DNA of 64,000 nt. Origin: Klebsormidium nitens. Lineage: Eukaryota; Streptophyta; Klebsormidiophyceae; Klebsormidiales; Klebsormidiaceae. Both the position numbers and the translations under genes were made by a program. The DNA lies in assembly GCA_000708835.1 (NCBI GenBank), contig DF237338.1:25164-89163 (forward strand), given 5' to 3'. Below are positions 44,430 through 53,109 of this stretch, piece after piece. A model generated the notes under the pieces. The model was not told the DNA's origin, searched no databases, and saw only the letters and a list, made by a program, of their open reading frames with translations. Every line of letters begins with the position of its first letter. Position 1 is the first letter of the stretch.

Positions 44430-44957
44430 CAGGGCGAGGGCACTTTCGAATGTTCATGGGAGCGATTTCTGGAAGCTAATATGCAAGAAGCACTGGTGAT
44501 TATGAGGAAGAGCCAGTGCGCTCTTCCACAGCCGGATTCGCCAGAGCATCTGCTACCGCATTGTCCGCTCGCATGACATGATCTACCGTGCACTTGTCGA
44601 AACTCTGTATGAGTTGGCTTGCTCTGTCGCAAAAAAGACTGTAGATGCATGGCCTTGACTTTCCAGAGTCCGCGCCTGCTTCACCACTAGCATTGACTCA
44701 CCGTGTACGTTCACGACCTTGGCACCCAAATGTTGGCCCTTTGTGAGGCCCAGAATGAGCCCCTCATGTTCGGCGACGTTGGTGATCGAGTCTCCTAGAT
44801 CCTTGTATCTTTCTAGAGTCGTGCCGTCCGGTGCGTAGATCACTGCGGTTGCACCCCCGCGGCAGGGATTCCCGGGCCCGAGCCGAGCCGTCAAACTGCA
44901 TCCTATAAGCGTCCATCTCACTAATCGATCGCAAATTTCCTCGGACGCCCTACTCAT
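44430..44957 (-). pseudogene. RNase H-like fragment, broken
   Basis: The minus strand encodes DGTTLERYKDLGDSITNVAE, HEGLILGLTKG, LGAKVVNVHGESMLVVKQ, the core of a plant/algal RNase HI-like domain, then, in another frame, MHLQSF and DHVMRADNAVADALA. The metal-binding start of the domain (GNPCRGG) is scrambled and at least one frameshift is present. Such orphan RNase H domains commonly derive from retroelements. It lies next to the repeat array. Confidence 0.65.
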
Positions 44958-45039
44958 TCGAGCTGTAAAAGCTAGATTCTGCGCCGTCGTCGGTTTCGCC
45001 TACTAGCCCCAGCTGCCGCTTCAGCTCAGTTTTTCTGTC

Positions 45040-45740
45040 CCAGGATCTCAGAAAATTTCCAAATAATGCGTCTTCCTGTCTTACTGTCTTGTAATAGTGG
45101 TCACTAGCGAATGCATTAAGAGGAAAAACCTTGGATTCCACCACAAGACGCTTTATTTTGCTGACGTGGCAGCCAGCCATACCCCCTCCTAAGACGCAAG
45201 ACACAAAGACGCATTTTTGGGGACGACCCCAGGATCCTGAAGTTTCCCAAGATCCCGTCTCCGGATCTCAGAAAGTTTTCCGAGTAATGCGTCTTACTCT
45301 CTTACTGTCTTGTAATAGTAGTCACTAGCGAATCCATTAAGAGGAAAAACCTTGGATTCCACCACAAGACGCTTTATTTTGCTGACGTGGCACCCACCCA
45401 TACCCCCTCGTACGACGCGAGACACAAAGACGCATTTTTGGGGACGACCCCAGGATCCTGAAGTTTCTCAAGATCCCGTCTCCGGATCTCAGAAAGTCTC
45501 CAAATAATGCGTCTTACTGTCTTGTAATAGTAATCACTAGCGAATTCATTAAGAGGAAAAACCTTGGATTCCACCACAAGACGCTTCATTTTGCCGACGT
45601 GGCACCCACCCATACCACCCTGTAAGAAGCAAGACACGGATCTCAAAAACTTCCCGAAACATGCGTCTTACTGTCTCACCGTCTTGTAACAATGATCACT
45701 ACGGAATCCAGTAACAGAGAGAACATCAGACTCCATCAGA
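45040..45740. repeat. ~220-bp tandem repeat array, right copy
   Basis: AATGCGTCTT starts near 45065, 45286, 45506 and 45661: two full units of about 221 and 220 bases and a last unit shortened to ~155. Each unit holds GTAATAGT..TCACTAGCGAAT, AAGAGGAAAAACCTTGGATT, CCACCACAAGACGC, TTTTGCTGACGTGGCA and GGGGACGACCCCAGGATCCT. Similarity between adjacent units is very high. It separates the host-like segment from the second viral block. Confidence 0.9.
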
Positions 45741-46009
45741 AGACGCATTTACCTCGAAGAGGCTGATTTCGCTTTTCGAGCTCTGCAGACGATGCTGGGG
45801 CTTCTGCCCCACTCCAACTCTACGATAGCATGCACCCCGTTGTGCGCTGGAGCCGACGAGATGCTACCGTCCAGAGCAGCCGCGCGGATGCGAGAGGCGT
45901 GTGGGACTCAGTCACAAGGGATGGCCCGACCACTTGGACTGAGACTTGGACGGGGCATCGTGCATTGATGGCTCTGTGACGAGCAAAATAGGCTTTCAAA
46001 ATAGGCCGT
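45741..46009. other. Junction spacer
   Basis: Between the repeat array and the first gene of the second viral block; no gene recognised. The exact host/virus border is not visible. Confidence 0.35.
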
Positions 46010-46207
46010 TCAAAACCAGGAGCCGGTAAGATAATAGAACCAGCTATTCGAGCGTTCGATGGGTGGCGGCGACAGAACGCTTGCATCCGTGTTCGGCTGG
46101 GCTGTTCTGGGAGTTTTAGGTGTTGTTATTATCTTATGCTCGGAGTCGGGCGCTCGGACGGGTGCTTTCGATGGCTTGGGGACGTCCTTCGGCGGGGCTT
46201 CTGCCAT
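46010..46207 (-). CDS. Small Pro-rich hypothetical protein
   Basis: 65 residues from the ATG at 46207, MAEAPPKDVPKPSKAP start, polar and Pro/Thr-rich, ending in an aromatic SWFYYLTGSWF tail that could insert in a membrane. No family recognised. Composition is consistent with viral neighbours. Small size leaves doubt. Confidence 0.4.
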   Translation of the reverse strand: MAEAPPKDVPKPSKAPVRAPDSEHKIITTPKTPRTAQPNTDASVLSPPPIERSNSWFYYLTGSWF

Positions 46208-46441
46208 GTTCACCGGATAGCGGAGAATATAATACCGGCGCTCGTTCGGCGTCTGCCATTCGCGTTTGGTGCGCCTCGCGATGCTTTAGTCTACCATTCA
46301 TACACGACAATGAACATCCGGTCCGGCACCTTGACGATCTCGATCAACGCAGCCGCTCGGAGAGCTATTGAGCTGTGGAATGATCTGCCGTTATCGGAGA
46401 AAGTCGTCACCCGGGGAGGCCCGCGGTCACCCGAGACGAGG

Positions 46442-47851
46442 TCATGCCCGTGCGGATGCGTCTGTCATGGAAGAAGCCGCCGGGCGCGGGGTCGGCGCGT
46501 CTCCGGTGAAGAGCCACTCCAGGAGGGCTGCGACGAGGATGACGGCGATCAAGATGATCACGGCGTACAGCCAACCCTTGGGGGGCGAGGCCGCGACCGA
46601 GGCCGTCGGGCCCGGCGTAGCATCGGCAGCGGAAGGGGCAGGTGCGGCGTCCGAACCTCTCGACGCGTCCCCGCTCAGGCACGACTGTATGGCGCTACCC
46701 AAGCTCGCTACTCCGCCGTCCGTACCCGCGACGGTGATGCTGTTGAGGCAGCTGGGGCAACCCGCCTTCGAGAAGCTCACGGCCTTGTAGCCCCGATCTC
46801 TGCAGGCTTCGAAGTGACACTGCGGGTTCCTGTTCGCTCCGGCGGTGCCGTTCACGGCGCTCATCACCGCCTGATAGGTTCTTTCCGTGCCCCAGTCCTC
46901 CAGACGCGGCTTGTTGATGCAGGAGCAGAGGTCCGACGTATCTCCCTTGCACTTTGAGGCGTAGAGGACGTTGCACTGGTCTTTGAACGCGGGTCGCCCC
47001 GGCCCTCCCGGGACGTACATGTCGACGCCGCCGGCCAGGCAGAAGTCCTGGCAGATCTGGCTCTTGAAATTCTGCCCGGTCGAGCAGTAGTCCATCTTCG
47101 CCTTGTCTTGAGCGGCCGCCAGGGACGGCATCCGGCCCACGTATATGTTGCACTTGTTGGACCAGGCGCGAGACCCGGTGCAGTAGTTTCTCATGGACGC
47201 GTCGCAGTCGATCGCCTGGGAGAGTTCGGGCGTCAGGGGGTCCGTCCCGACGCACACGTCCGCCGTGCGTTCGGGATCGTTCTTGACTGCGTCGATGTCG
47301 GCGAAATCCTTGCACTTGAAGGAGAGCTGGCTCAGATCGTTCGGGTGATTGCCGTTGTTGGCCGGCCCTCCCGAGATGGATGTGATGAAGGCCTTGTCTC
47401 CGGCGGGTCGTCCACCTGCGGCGCACCACTGCGCGAATTGCGGGGCGTTGGGGCCGCCGATCGACGGACTGGTTTTCCAAGGATATCCCTTCACGTACGC
47501 GTTGACGTCCCGGGTCCCCAAGTCCGTGCCGCATATCGGCTGGATCGAGTCCACCACCGCCGCGGACACGATCATCATGCCGCTCAGCCCCGCAGGTCCG
47601 CAATCGAAGGATTGAGCCGCGCCCGGCTTACCTATGAGCTTGCTGACGACCGCCCGCGGAACGGATGGGTCCATGTAGTTCGTGCATTCGATCGAATTGA
47701 TGTTGGTGACCGACGAGTACCCGCCTACCTCCTTCCCTCCGACGACCTTGCTCACGTAGTGACCTGGCGGACACGTGAGGTCGCTCAAACTGTTCACCGC
47801 AGACTGTCCGATGGGAGCCACGACACCGACCCAAGTGTTCGCGAGGGGCAT
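46442..47851 (-). CDS. Cys-rich ectodomain protein with C-terminal membrane anchor
   Basis: 469 residues. About 26 cysteines spread over residues 25-390, often in pairs, suggest many disulfides. A Ser/Ala/Pro linker precedes one C-terminal span (WLYAVIILIAVILVAALLEWLF), and a short basic-poor tail follows. No classical signal peptide, so topology resembles tail-anchored virion membrane proteins with cytosolically formed disulfides known from large DNA viruses. I do not recognise a specific family. It diverges from the TFIIB gene with only ~66 bases between. Confidence 0.65.
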   Translation of the reverse strand: MPLANTWVGVVAPIGQSAVNSLSDLTCPPGHYVSKVVGGKEVGGYSSVTNINSIECTNYMDPSVPRAVVSKLIGKPGAAQSFDCGPAGLSGMMIVSAAVVDSIQPICGTDLGTRDVNAYVKGYPWKTSPSIGGPNAPQFAQWCAAGGRPAGDKAFITSISGGPANNGNHPNDLSQLSFKCKDFADIDAVKNDPERTADVCVGTDPLTPELSQAIDCDASMRNYCTGSRAWSNKCNIYVGRMPSLAAAQDKAKMDYCSTGQNFKSQICQDFCLAGGVDMYVPGGPGRPAFKDQCNVLYASKCKGDTSDLCSCINKPRLEDWGTERTYQAVMSAVNGTAGANRNPQCHFEACRDRGYKAVSFSKAGCPSCLNSITVAGTDGGVASLGSAIQSCLSGDASRGSDAAPAPSAADATPGPTASVAASPPKGWLYAVIILIAVILVAALLEWLFTGDAPTPRPAASSMTDASARA

Positions 47852-47917
47852 GGAGCCTGATACGCTTACACAAACATATTTGGTCTTCGAGACGTCTGTC
47901 CTTCATTCTCAGGAGGG

Positions 47918-48697
47918 ATGATGGACGCCGAGCGGTGCGCGCACGTCGGCACGTTGGTGGAGGCGCGGGGCGCCGGAACGGTATGCACCTCCTGCGGCTT
48001 GGTGGTCTCGAGCATCATAGAGGAGGAGACCACGGGCGGCGTCGTCGCTTCGGCTCCCGTGTCGATACTCGAGTCGAGACTGCGCCGGCGAGACGTCGAC
48101 TTCCTGATCGCAGCATGCGAACGACTGTGCCTGCCGGTGGACGAGTACCGTGCGCAGGTCGAGAACTACCTCGGCGTCAGGAGGCCCAAGGTGTATGAGA
48201 GGAACAAGCGGGCGTTTCTGGCGGCCCTCATCGTCACCCTGAGCAGGAGTCTGAATCATCCGAGGGTCACGAAAGAAGTCGCATCGGTACTCGGGCTGAG
48301 GCAGGGCGCCGTGTATCGGGAGGTGAAGGGCATCGAGAAGGCATCGGGACGGACTATGGACGCGAGCGACGACACGGGCGTCGCCAAGGCCGGAGATATC
48401 GTGCCGCGCATCATGACGGTGCTCTTCGCATGGGATCCCGCGCGAGTGGCCATGAAGGATAGGAGGAAGGCGATCACGAATGCGAGACGCATGGCCGATG
48501 TCATAGACGATTCGGGGATACTGGGCGGGCGCACGCCCAGCACGATAGCCGCAGTGGCCGTGCACATGACAGAGTTAGAGACCGGTGAGGCCGGGTGGAA
48601 CAAGGTCGACGTGGCGAGAGCGGCACATCTGGCACCGTCTACACTGTCCAAAGCTATAGGCATCTACGCCGTAGAGTCATGCGCTCAGAGTGTCTAG
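47918..48697 (+). CDS. TFIIB-like transcription initiation factor
   Basis: 259 residues. An N-terminal zinc ribbon (C7, H9, then CTSCG at 23-27) is followed by two cyclin-like repeats; RNKRAFLAALIVTLSRSL marks the first and LGGRTPSTIAAVAVHMTEL the second, typical of TFIIB. It bridges promoter-bound factors and RNA polymerase. Viral TFIIB is common in giant viruses and shows the virus had its own transcription start machinery. Intact. Converges with the next gene, overlapping 21 bases. Confidence 0.9.
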   Translation: MMDAERCAHVGTLVEARGAGTVCTSCGLVVSSIIEEETTGGVVASAPVSILESRLRRRDVDFLIAACERLCLPVDEYRAQVENYLGVRRPKVYERNKRAFLAALIVTLSRSLNHPRVTKEVASVLGLRQGAVYREVKGIEKASGRTMDASDDTGVAKAGDIVPRIMTVLFAWDPARVAMKDRRKAITNARRMADVIDDSGILGGRTPSTIAAVAVHMTELETGEAGWNKVDVARAAHLAPSTLSKAIGIYAVESCAQSV

Positions 48698-49945
48698 CCA
48701 GAGTTCTAGGAAAGACCTGCTAGGCCAATCGACGACCTCTCTCCTAGGACCCCGTGGATCTTGAAACCCGTATGCTATCTCGTATCCCTCCTCGACCTCT
48801 CGAAACTGCACCATGAAGATGACGATCAGCTCTCTGCTCCTGTCGTCGACGGAGACGACGATGTCGCGTAATCCTCCCGTGTGCCTCCTCACGTGCGCAT
48901 GGACGCGCTGCCTTATGCGTCTGCCGTTGACGTACCAATCTCCGCTATCTACATCATGCGCGTGGCTCCGGAAGAGCTGGGCAACGGGCATGCATGCGTC
49001 TCCGCCTAGCCTCATCCCATTCGGGCCACCGGTGCAGAAGACCAGGTCGAAGGTCTGCCTCATGGCGCCCGTCTCCTCCGTCTTCATGGCGAACTTCGCC
49101 GATGAGGCCTCCCCGGCAGAGACCCGAAAGACCACGCCTCTGCCGATGTGGATGGATCCCGAGAAGCCGTGCAGCATGTCTCCGACCACTCCCGTCCATC
49201 GTCCCATGTCCAAACCATTTGGAATACAGGAAAGGTCCAGGTACGTCACGGTCTCGCAGTCTTGCATGAACTTGCCCAGGTCCTCCCGCAAGGTATCCCA
49301 GTTCGTGACCCCGAAGCGAGAAGCCAAACGCCTCGCCGTCTCGTTCTCCTTCAGGTCGTGGCCCAGAACGTCTTTCAAGTGGAGGTGGTGTGCGAATGCC
49401 CTCGCGGATGCCACGTACGCGCGCACGACCCGTGCCATCAGCTTCCAGACCGAATGCGAGTTGCGCTTGTCGTCGGAGAACTCGCGCAGGGTGCGCAGCT
49501 CCCTCTCGTATGTCTCGTCCCCCAGGATCTCCTCCATGATCAGGCCGTCTCTCTTCAGCTCGTCGATGGTGTTACTCGAGCTGAGCCGCAGTTGCTCGGA
49601 GTCGTTCCAGTCCTTCTCCTGACGTCTTTCTATGGCCACGGCGACGACGGACAGGCAGTCCAGGTGCCTGGCGACGGAAGGGGTGAGGGACTTGGACTCG
49701 AGGACGCTGTGCAGGTGCGAGCAAGCGGAACGGAGCACGTGCGCGCGGTCGGCGGCTCGATCCACGTACGACCGGGTCGTCCGGATGGACAGATCCAGGA
49801 TCTGCTGCAGGAAGGCCTCCTCTCCCGGCATGGCATCCTCCTGAGCGTGCGCCTGGATGTTCTCGATGAACGTGGGCGTCCCATCGTACTCGGGTAGCTC
49901 TAAGACGGAGTCCAACCGGCGCAAGAACGTATCGATGCGAGACAT
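48677..49945 (-). CDS. Large hypothetical protein
   Basis: 422 residues from the ATG at 49945. N-terminal two thirds predicted helical (SRIDTFLRRLDSVLELPEYD, AIERRQEKDWND, SVWKLMARVVRAYVASARAF); the C-terminal third beta-rich with a MRLGGDACMPVAQLF segment. No signal peptide or span. No family recognised. Its start lies 25 bases inside the 3' end of the hydrolase gene upstream. The candidate promoter word at 50006 is 60 bases upstream of this ATG. Confidence 0.65.
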   Translation of the reverse strand: MSRIDTFLRRLDSVLELPEYDGTPTFIENIQAHAQEDAMPGEEAFLQQILDLSIRTTRSYVDRAADRAHVLRSACSHLHSVLESKSLTPSVARHLDCLSVVAVAIERRQEKDWNDSEQLRLSSSNTIDELKRDGLIMEEILGDETYERELRTLREFSDDKRNSHSVWKLMARVVRAYVASARAFAHHLHLKDVLGHDLKENETARRLASRFGVTNWDTLREDLGKFMQDCETVTYLDLSCIPNGLDMGRWTGVVGDMLHGFSGSIHIGRGVVFRVSAGEASSAKFAMKTEETGAMRQTFDLVFCTGGPNGMRLGGDACMPVAQLFRSHAHDVDSGDWYVNGRRIRQRVHAHVRRHTGGLRDIVVSVDDRSRELIVIFMVQFREVEEGYEIAYGFQDPRGPRREVVDWPSRSFLELWLDTLSA

Positions 49946-50925
49946 CTTGGAATGCGATATTTCGAATGAGGAGTCCGTGGGGTGATATGGAGATCGGGGA
50001 CAGAAGCATTCGATGTATCGTCGATGTGTTTGAGCAACACGGCGTTGACCAACATCGGCGAACTGAGGTGCGGAAGATGTCTCGCGGTGGGCATTATCTC
50101 GTGCACCGAGTTCTCGATGGTGGCCGACATGTAGGCCCCGACCGATGCCGGAACGGCGACGTCCGACTGGCTCTGCAGGATGACGCATGGTACCGTGACT
50201 CTCGGCAAGATGTGCCGGAGATCCATCAAAAAGATGGTCTTGCACGTCGCCAGCGCTACGTCCGGGCGCACCGCGAGGAGACCGCTGGTGAAGCGTCTCA
50301 CTGCGACGTCGTCGGGCTCTTCGATGGCCAATGGTGCGAACCCGGTCACCCAGCCCTCGTAATTGTGCTCGACGTTATGAAAGAGTTCTCGGAGCTGCTC
50401 GCGCTCGAAACCGCCCGCGTAGCCGGAGGCGGCGTCGTTGATGTAGCGAGGCGAAGACGACAGCAGGATCAGCGCCCGGAACAGTTCGGGCCTCTTCGTG
50501 CTGGCCAGGGTCCCGATCATCCCGGAGACGGAGTGTCCCAGGAAGATGGAGTTCCTCAGTCCGAGCTCGTCTAGAAGATGGATCAGATCGTCTGCGTATG
50601 CCTCCAGGTTCGAGTATCGCTCGAAATCGAAATCCCTATTCTTCGTTGGTCGGTGCGGAATCGACGGGGGTGCCTTGAACCGCTCGAAGGCCGCTCGGAG
50701 GACGCTCCGACGGTTTGGGGACTCGTCGAATGCACCCAACCCCGACGTCCGGGCGTACGGGAGGTCATATGTTAGCACCCCGTATCCTCGCTTTGCTAAC
50801 AATGGTTTTAAGTTGTGCCAGCACGTCGAATCGCAACCGAACCCGTGCCCTAAGACGACGACCGTCTCGCGCGACGTGGGCTTTTCGAACGTGGCGTTCG
50901 TGTACCTGGTCCAGCTCACACGCAT
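49900..50925 (-). CDS. Alpha/beta hydrolase of the D14/KAI2 (strigolactone/karrikin receptor) family
   Basis: 341 residues from ATG 50925. Catalytic triad present: Ser132 in GHSVSGM, Asp255 in QSQSDVAVP, His283 in RHLPHLSSP. The family signatures run in order: VVVLGHGFGCD, DFDFERYSNLEAYADDL, SSSPRYIND, NYEGWVTGFAPLA in the lid, RPDVALATCKTIF and RHILPRVTVPC. GFAPLA and the lid match plant D14/KAI2 more than bacterial RsbQ, judged by eye. An extra ~40-residue loop (57-97) follows the second strand and ~35 residues extend the C-terminus. Such proteins bind and cleave butenolides and signal through an F-box protein. Intronless, GC-rich, overlapping a viral gene: probable capture. Confidence 0.88.
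   Translation of the reverse strand: MRVSWTRYTNATFEKPTSRETVVVLGHGFGCDSTCWHNLKPLLAKRGYGVLTYDLPYARTSGLGAFDESPNRRSVLRAAFERFKAPPSIPHRPTKNRDFDFERYSNLEAYADDLIHLLDELGLRNSIFLGHSVSGMIGTLASTKRPELFRALILLSSSPRYINDAASGYAGGFEREQLRELFHNVEHNYEGWVTGFAPLAIEEPDDVAVRRFTSGLLAVRPDVALATCKTIFLMDLRHILPRVTVPCVILQSQSDVAVPASVGAYMSATIENSVHEIMPTARHLPHLSSPMLVNAVLLKHIDDTSNASVPDLHITPRTPHSKYRIPRCLASIRSCAGWTPS
50006..50020 (-). promoter_or_regulatory. Candidate viral promoter motif, copy 3
   Basis: Plus-strand word GCATTCGATGTATCG, read in sense for the gene starting at 49945 as CGATACATCGAATGC, 60 bases before its ATG and inside the hydrolase gene's 3' end. Differs from the copy at 16046 only at the 3' edge. Confidence 0.4.
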
Positions 50926-50940
50926 AATCTCGTCCACGCA

Positions 50941-51110
50941 CTATTGTAACTATAAATGCGACGAATATATGCTCGTCCCATACGACCGGGTTCCGCAACC
51001 ACACGTATAGAACGCAGCGAATATGAGTAAGATCGTAAATAGCACGAACGCTCCGCGTCGTGATGCGTAGACTCGTCGCGGGGCGGCTGCTATTCCGATC
51101 GGTCGACATG
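50941..51110 (-). pseudogene. Decayed copy of the 53-residue membrane-protein gene
   Basis: The minus strand encodes RRGAFVLFTILLIFAAFYTC, nearly the membrane span of the intact gene at 51582-51743, and the DNA words AGTA.GATCGTAA.TAGC and ACGAACGCTCCGCG are shared. No in-frame ATG precedes the span and the tail differs, so it is a broken duplicate or a gene with lost start. Confidence 0.5.
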
Positions 51111-51151
51111 GTTTCCAGACTGGATTCTCGTAGCAGGCTAATGAACGTGAG

Positions 51152-51571
51152 ATGGTGCGTCAGAAACCAACGCCTTTAATCTTGAAACCTTCACATACAC
51201 CCACCCCTCTAGCAATGGGTGCCTTCCGATGGCTTTGGGAACGCAGCACCCCGCAGAGACACGCATACGCAGATGGCCCTGATGAAAAGAGAGACAGGTG
51301 GTGTGCTGAGACAACGTTGTTTTGCTGCTTCCCATGCTTGGCAATCGAAGAATGCTTCCTGGTAACGTGGCGGAAACAAAAAGCCAAAAGAGAAGCGAGA
51401 GCAGCGCAGTACATTGTTCAGAATTTTGCAGCAGCTCACCACGACGTCGGCGAGTGGATCGACCTGTATCGGGAGTATAACAGTCAGGAAAGGGCAGCGT
51501 TCATCGCACCAGACGTTTTCGAGATATGCTTCGAGAAAGTTCGTCGTTGGAGGCAGCTGAGCATGTCGTGA
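51152..51571 (+). CDS. Hypothetical protein with Cys-rich segment
   Basis: 139 residues from the ATG at 51152, or 118 from the ATG at 51215 which begins MGAFRW and would offer an N-terminal glycine. The middle holds WCAETTLFCCFPCLAIEECF, a cysteine cluster like those that are palmitoylated in membrane-associated proteins; the rest is helical. No family recognised. It lies between two copies of a duplicated element. Confidence 0.5.
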   Translation: MVRQKPTPLILKPSHTPTPLAMGAFRWLWERSTPQRHAYADGPDEKRDRWCAETTLFCCFPCLAIEECFLVTWRKQKAKREARAAQYIVQNFAAAHHDVGEWIDLYREYNSQERAAFIAPDVFEICFEKVRRWRQLSMS

Positions 51572-51581
51572 GTCGCTGTTT

Positions 51582-51743
51582 TTACAGCGTGCTCCCGTCC
51601 GACTCGGAGCAAGACTCGGTGTGTTCCGAGTCGGTTCCGTCTTCGAAGGTCTCGACGCGATCGTCGGGGCACGTGTAGAACGCCAGGAATACGAGTATGA
51701 TCGTAAGTAGCACGAACGCTCCGCGATGGTGATGCTCCTCCAT
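51582..51743 (-). CDS. 53-residue single-span membrane protein
   Basis: ATG at 51743, stop TAA at 51582-51584. HHHRG near the start, one span (AFVLLTIILVFLAFYTC), then a very acidic Ser/Thr/Cys tail (ETFEDGTDSEHTESCSESDG). Too short for usual gene callers but has clean start, span and stop; a degraded duplicate lies at 50.94-51.11 kb. Small membrane proteins with acidic tails occur in giant-virus virions; function unknown. Confidence 0.5.
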   Translation of the reverse strand: MEEHHHRGAFVLLTIILVFLAFYTCPDDRVETFEDGTDSEHTESCSESDGSTL

Positions 51744-51813
51744 CTCGTGTAGAGTCACCCTAGAAAAAACGGCATCGCGGCCCGGTTGCTACTTCCGATC
51801 AGTCGAGCGGGTC

Positions 51814-52203
51814 TCAGATCGTGTCGATCGACTGGTTCCTCCGGAAGTCGGTGGGCTGCAGGCTGGAGTTGTTCCACGGAAAGCTCTGCTTCGGTATGAC
51901 GATAGCTTGGCGGATATCGAGGCTGTTGTTCTTCTTGACGCCCGACGTGCTGGTACCTATGAATTGGATCGGGTCCAGGAGCTTGACCCCGGCGAGATCG
52001 GGAGAGATCTGGGGCGCGAACGCGTTCCAATCCTGGGGCGCTGAGGCGGGCCGCGTCGTCGAGTTGGGCAGCGTCTGAAAGCCCTCCAGCGCCTCGGCGT
52101 CCTCCACGTAGCCACCGTCCCGCTGGGGAGACGCGAAAGCGATCGTGGATACGAAGTACACGATCACCGCGGCCATGAACACGAAGAGGAAGGTCTGATC
52201 CAT
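51814..52203 (-). CDS. Membrane-anchored virion-type protein
   Basis: 129 residues. N-terminal anchor (FLFVFMAAVIVYFVSTIAF, 5-24), a variable linker, and a conserved-looking end DIRQAIVIPKQSFPWNNSSL. The end pattern (R-x-x-P-x-x, then S/F-PWNNS) is one I associate with a small minor virion protein widespread in algal giant viruses, with the same N-terminal anchor. The name is not certain. Intact and in a cluster of small minus-strand genes. Confidence 0.6.
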   Translation of the reverse strand: MDQTFLFVFMAAVIVYFVSTIAFASPQRDGGYVEDAEALEGFQTLPNSTTRPASAPQDWNAFAPQISPDLAGVKLLDPIQFIGTSTSGVKKNNSLDIRQAIVIPKQSFPWNNSSLQPTDFRRNQSIDTI

Positions 52204-52256
52204 TCGGGAGGCGCGATCTTATAGGTTACTCCACAAAAAAAATCCCGTCATCGCGC

Positions 52257-53021
52257 TCAGCTGACGTCTTCCTCGCCCCACTCCGCCTTGGGGGGGCGCC
52301 CATGCGCTTCGTCCCCCTTCTCCGGGTCCTGGAGCACCTTGACCTGGTAGAGCGCCCACGAGAGGACCCCTCGACCCTCGGCGTTCCGTCTCAACCCCGC
52401 CAGCTCGAGCATGGCCATGATGGGCGTGCCGGGCTCCACGTAGTTCGTGTCTTCGGCGGACTGGATGTCCTCTACGGTGAGGTTCTCTCCGGATGCTCGG
52501 AAGGTGGGCTGCGATCCCTTGGCGCTCCTCTGGAGGTTGCGCATGGCGCTCTTGAGCAGCCTCCCGTCGCTGGACGGGTCCAGGGTCTTCAGGTACGCTT
52601 CGGCGGCTTCCTCGATGGCACGGAGCTTGCGTACGACCTCCTTGTGCTTGTCGCTGCGCTGCTCGAACATCTCGAGATCCACGGTCTTCTGCACCTCCCC
52701 GTCGTACACGAGCGGCGTCTTCAGGCAACACGAGTTGGTCTGGACGTAGACGGCGTCCCCTCCGTATCGCACCTTGAGCGCGTCCTTGTGAGCCTTCCGC
52801 GGCTCGAACGTCAGCTTGGCTGGGTCGAGCTCGTCGCCGTGCCGGAAGATCTTGTATCCGAGACTCGGTGCCTGCGTCCGTCCTGCAATATCTCGTCCAG
52901 GATGTGTCCTATGCGGCGATAAAGATTCCCGGCGCACGAACGCAGCCTCGGCGGAAGCATACGATGTAGGGTTCCACCTCCAGGGGTATAAAAGTCGGGG
53001 TAGCCGCCCGAAGCCCTTCAT
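52257..53021 (-). CDS. Hypothetical protein, possible paralogue of the conserved 53-kb gene; 5' end uncertain
   Basis: From the first available ATG (53021) 254 residues; convincing protein starts only near GYKIFRHGDEL (about 52860). DAVYVQTNSCCLKTPLVYD, then VDLEMFEQ and GTPIMAMLELAGL resemble the layout of giant-virus proteins paired with the ssDNA-binding-like protein next door. The ATG at 53021 would place the start beyond the TATA box of the divergent gene and beyond the recurrent promoter word, and the neighbouring frame encodes IGHILDEILQDG just before, so a frameshift near 52870 is likely and the real start probably lies near 52910. Confidence 0.55.
   Translation of the reverse strand: MKGFGRLPRLLYPWRWNPTSYASAEAAFVRRESLSPHRTHPGRDIAGRTQAPSLGYKIFRHGDELDPAKLTFEPRKAHKDALKVRYGGDAVYVQTNSCCLKTPLVYDGEVQKTVDLEMFEQRSDKHKEVVRKLRAIEEAAEAYLKTLDPSSDGRLLKSAMRNLQRSAKGSQPTFRASGENLTVEDIQSAEDTNYVEPGTPIMAMLELAGLRRNAEGRGVLSWALYQVKVLQDPEKGDEAHGRPPKAEWGEEDVS
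52957..52971. promoter_or_regulatory. Candidate viral promoter motif, copy 4
   Basis: GCATACGATGTAGGG, one mismatch to the copy at 16046, in the spacer of a divergent pair. In minus-strand sense it would lie about 50-60 bases before the expected start of the 52.3-kb gene. Confidence 0.4.
52987..52994 (+). promoter_or_regulatory. TATA box
   Basis: TATAAAAG flanked by GC-rich bases, 116 bases upstream of the ATG of the conserved gene at 53110. A clear TATA box, the best in the viral blocks. Confidence 0.6.
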
Positions 53022-53109
53022 TCCCAGGAAACAAGTTTCCGCAGGACGCTCCGTCCCCCGCATCTCCGTTCCTCGCATCCATCTCTGCGCAACATTCCCC
53101 CCAGCGAAC

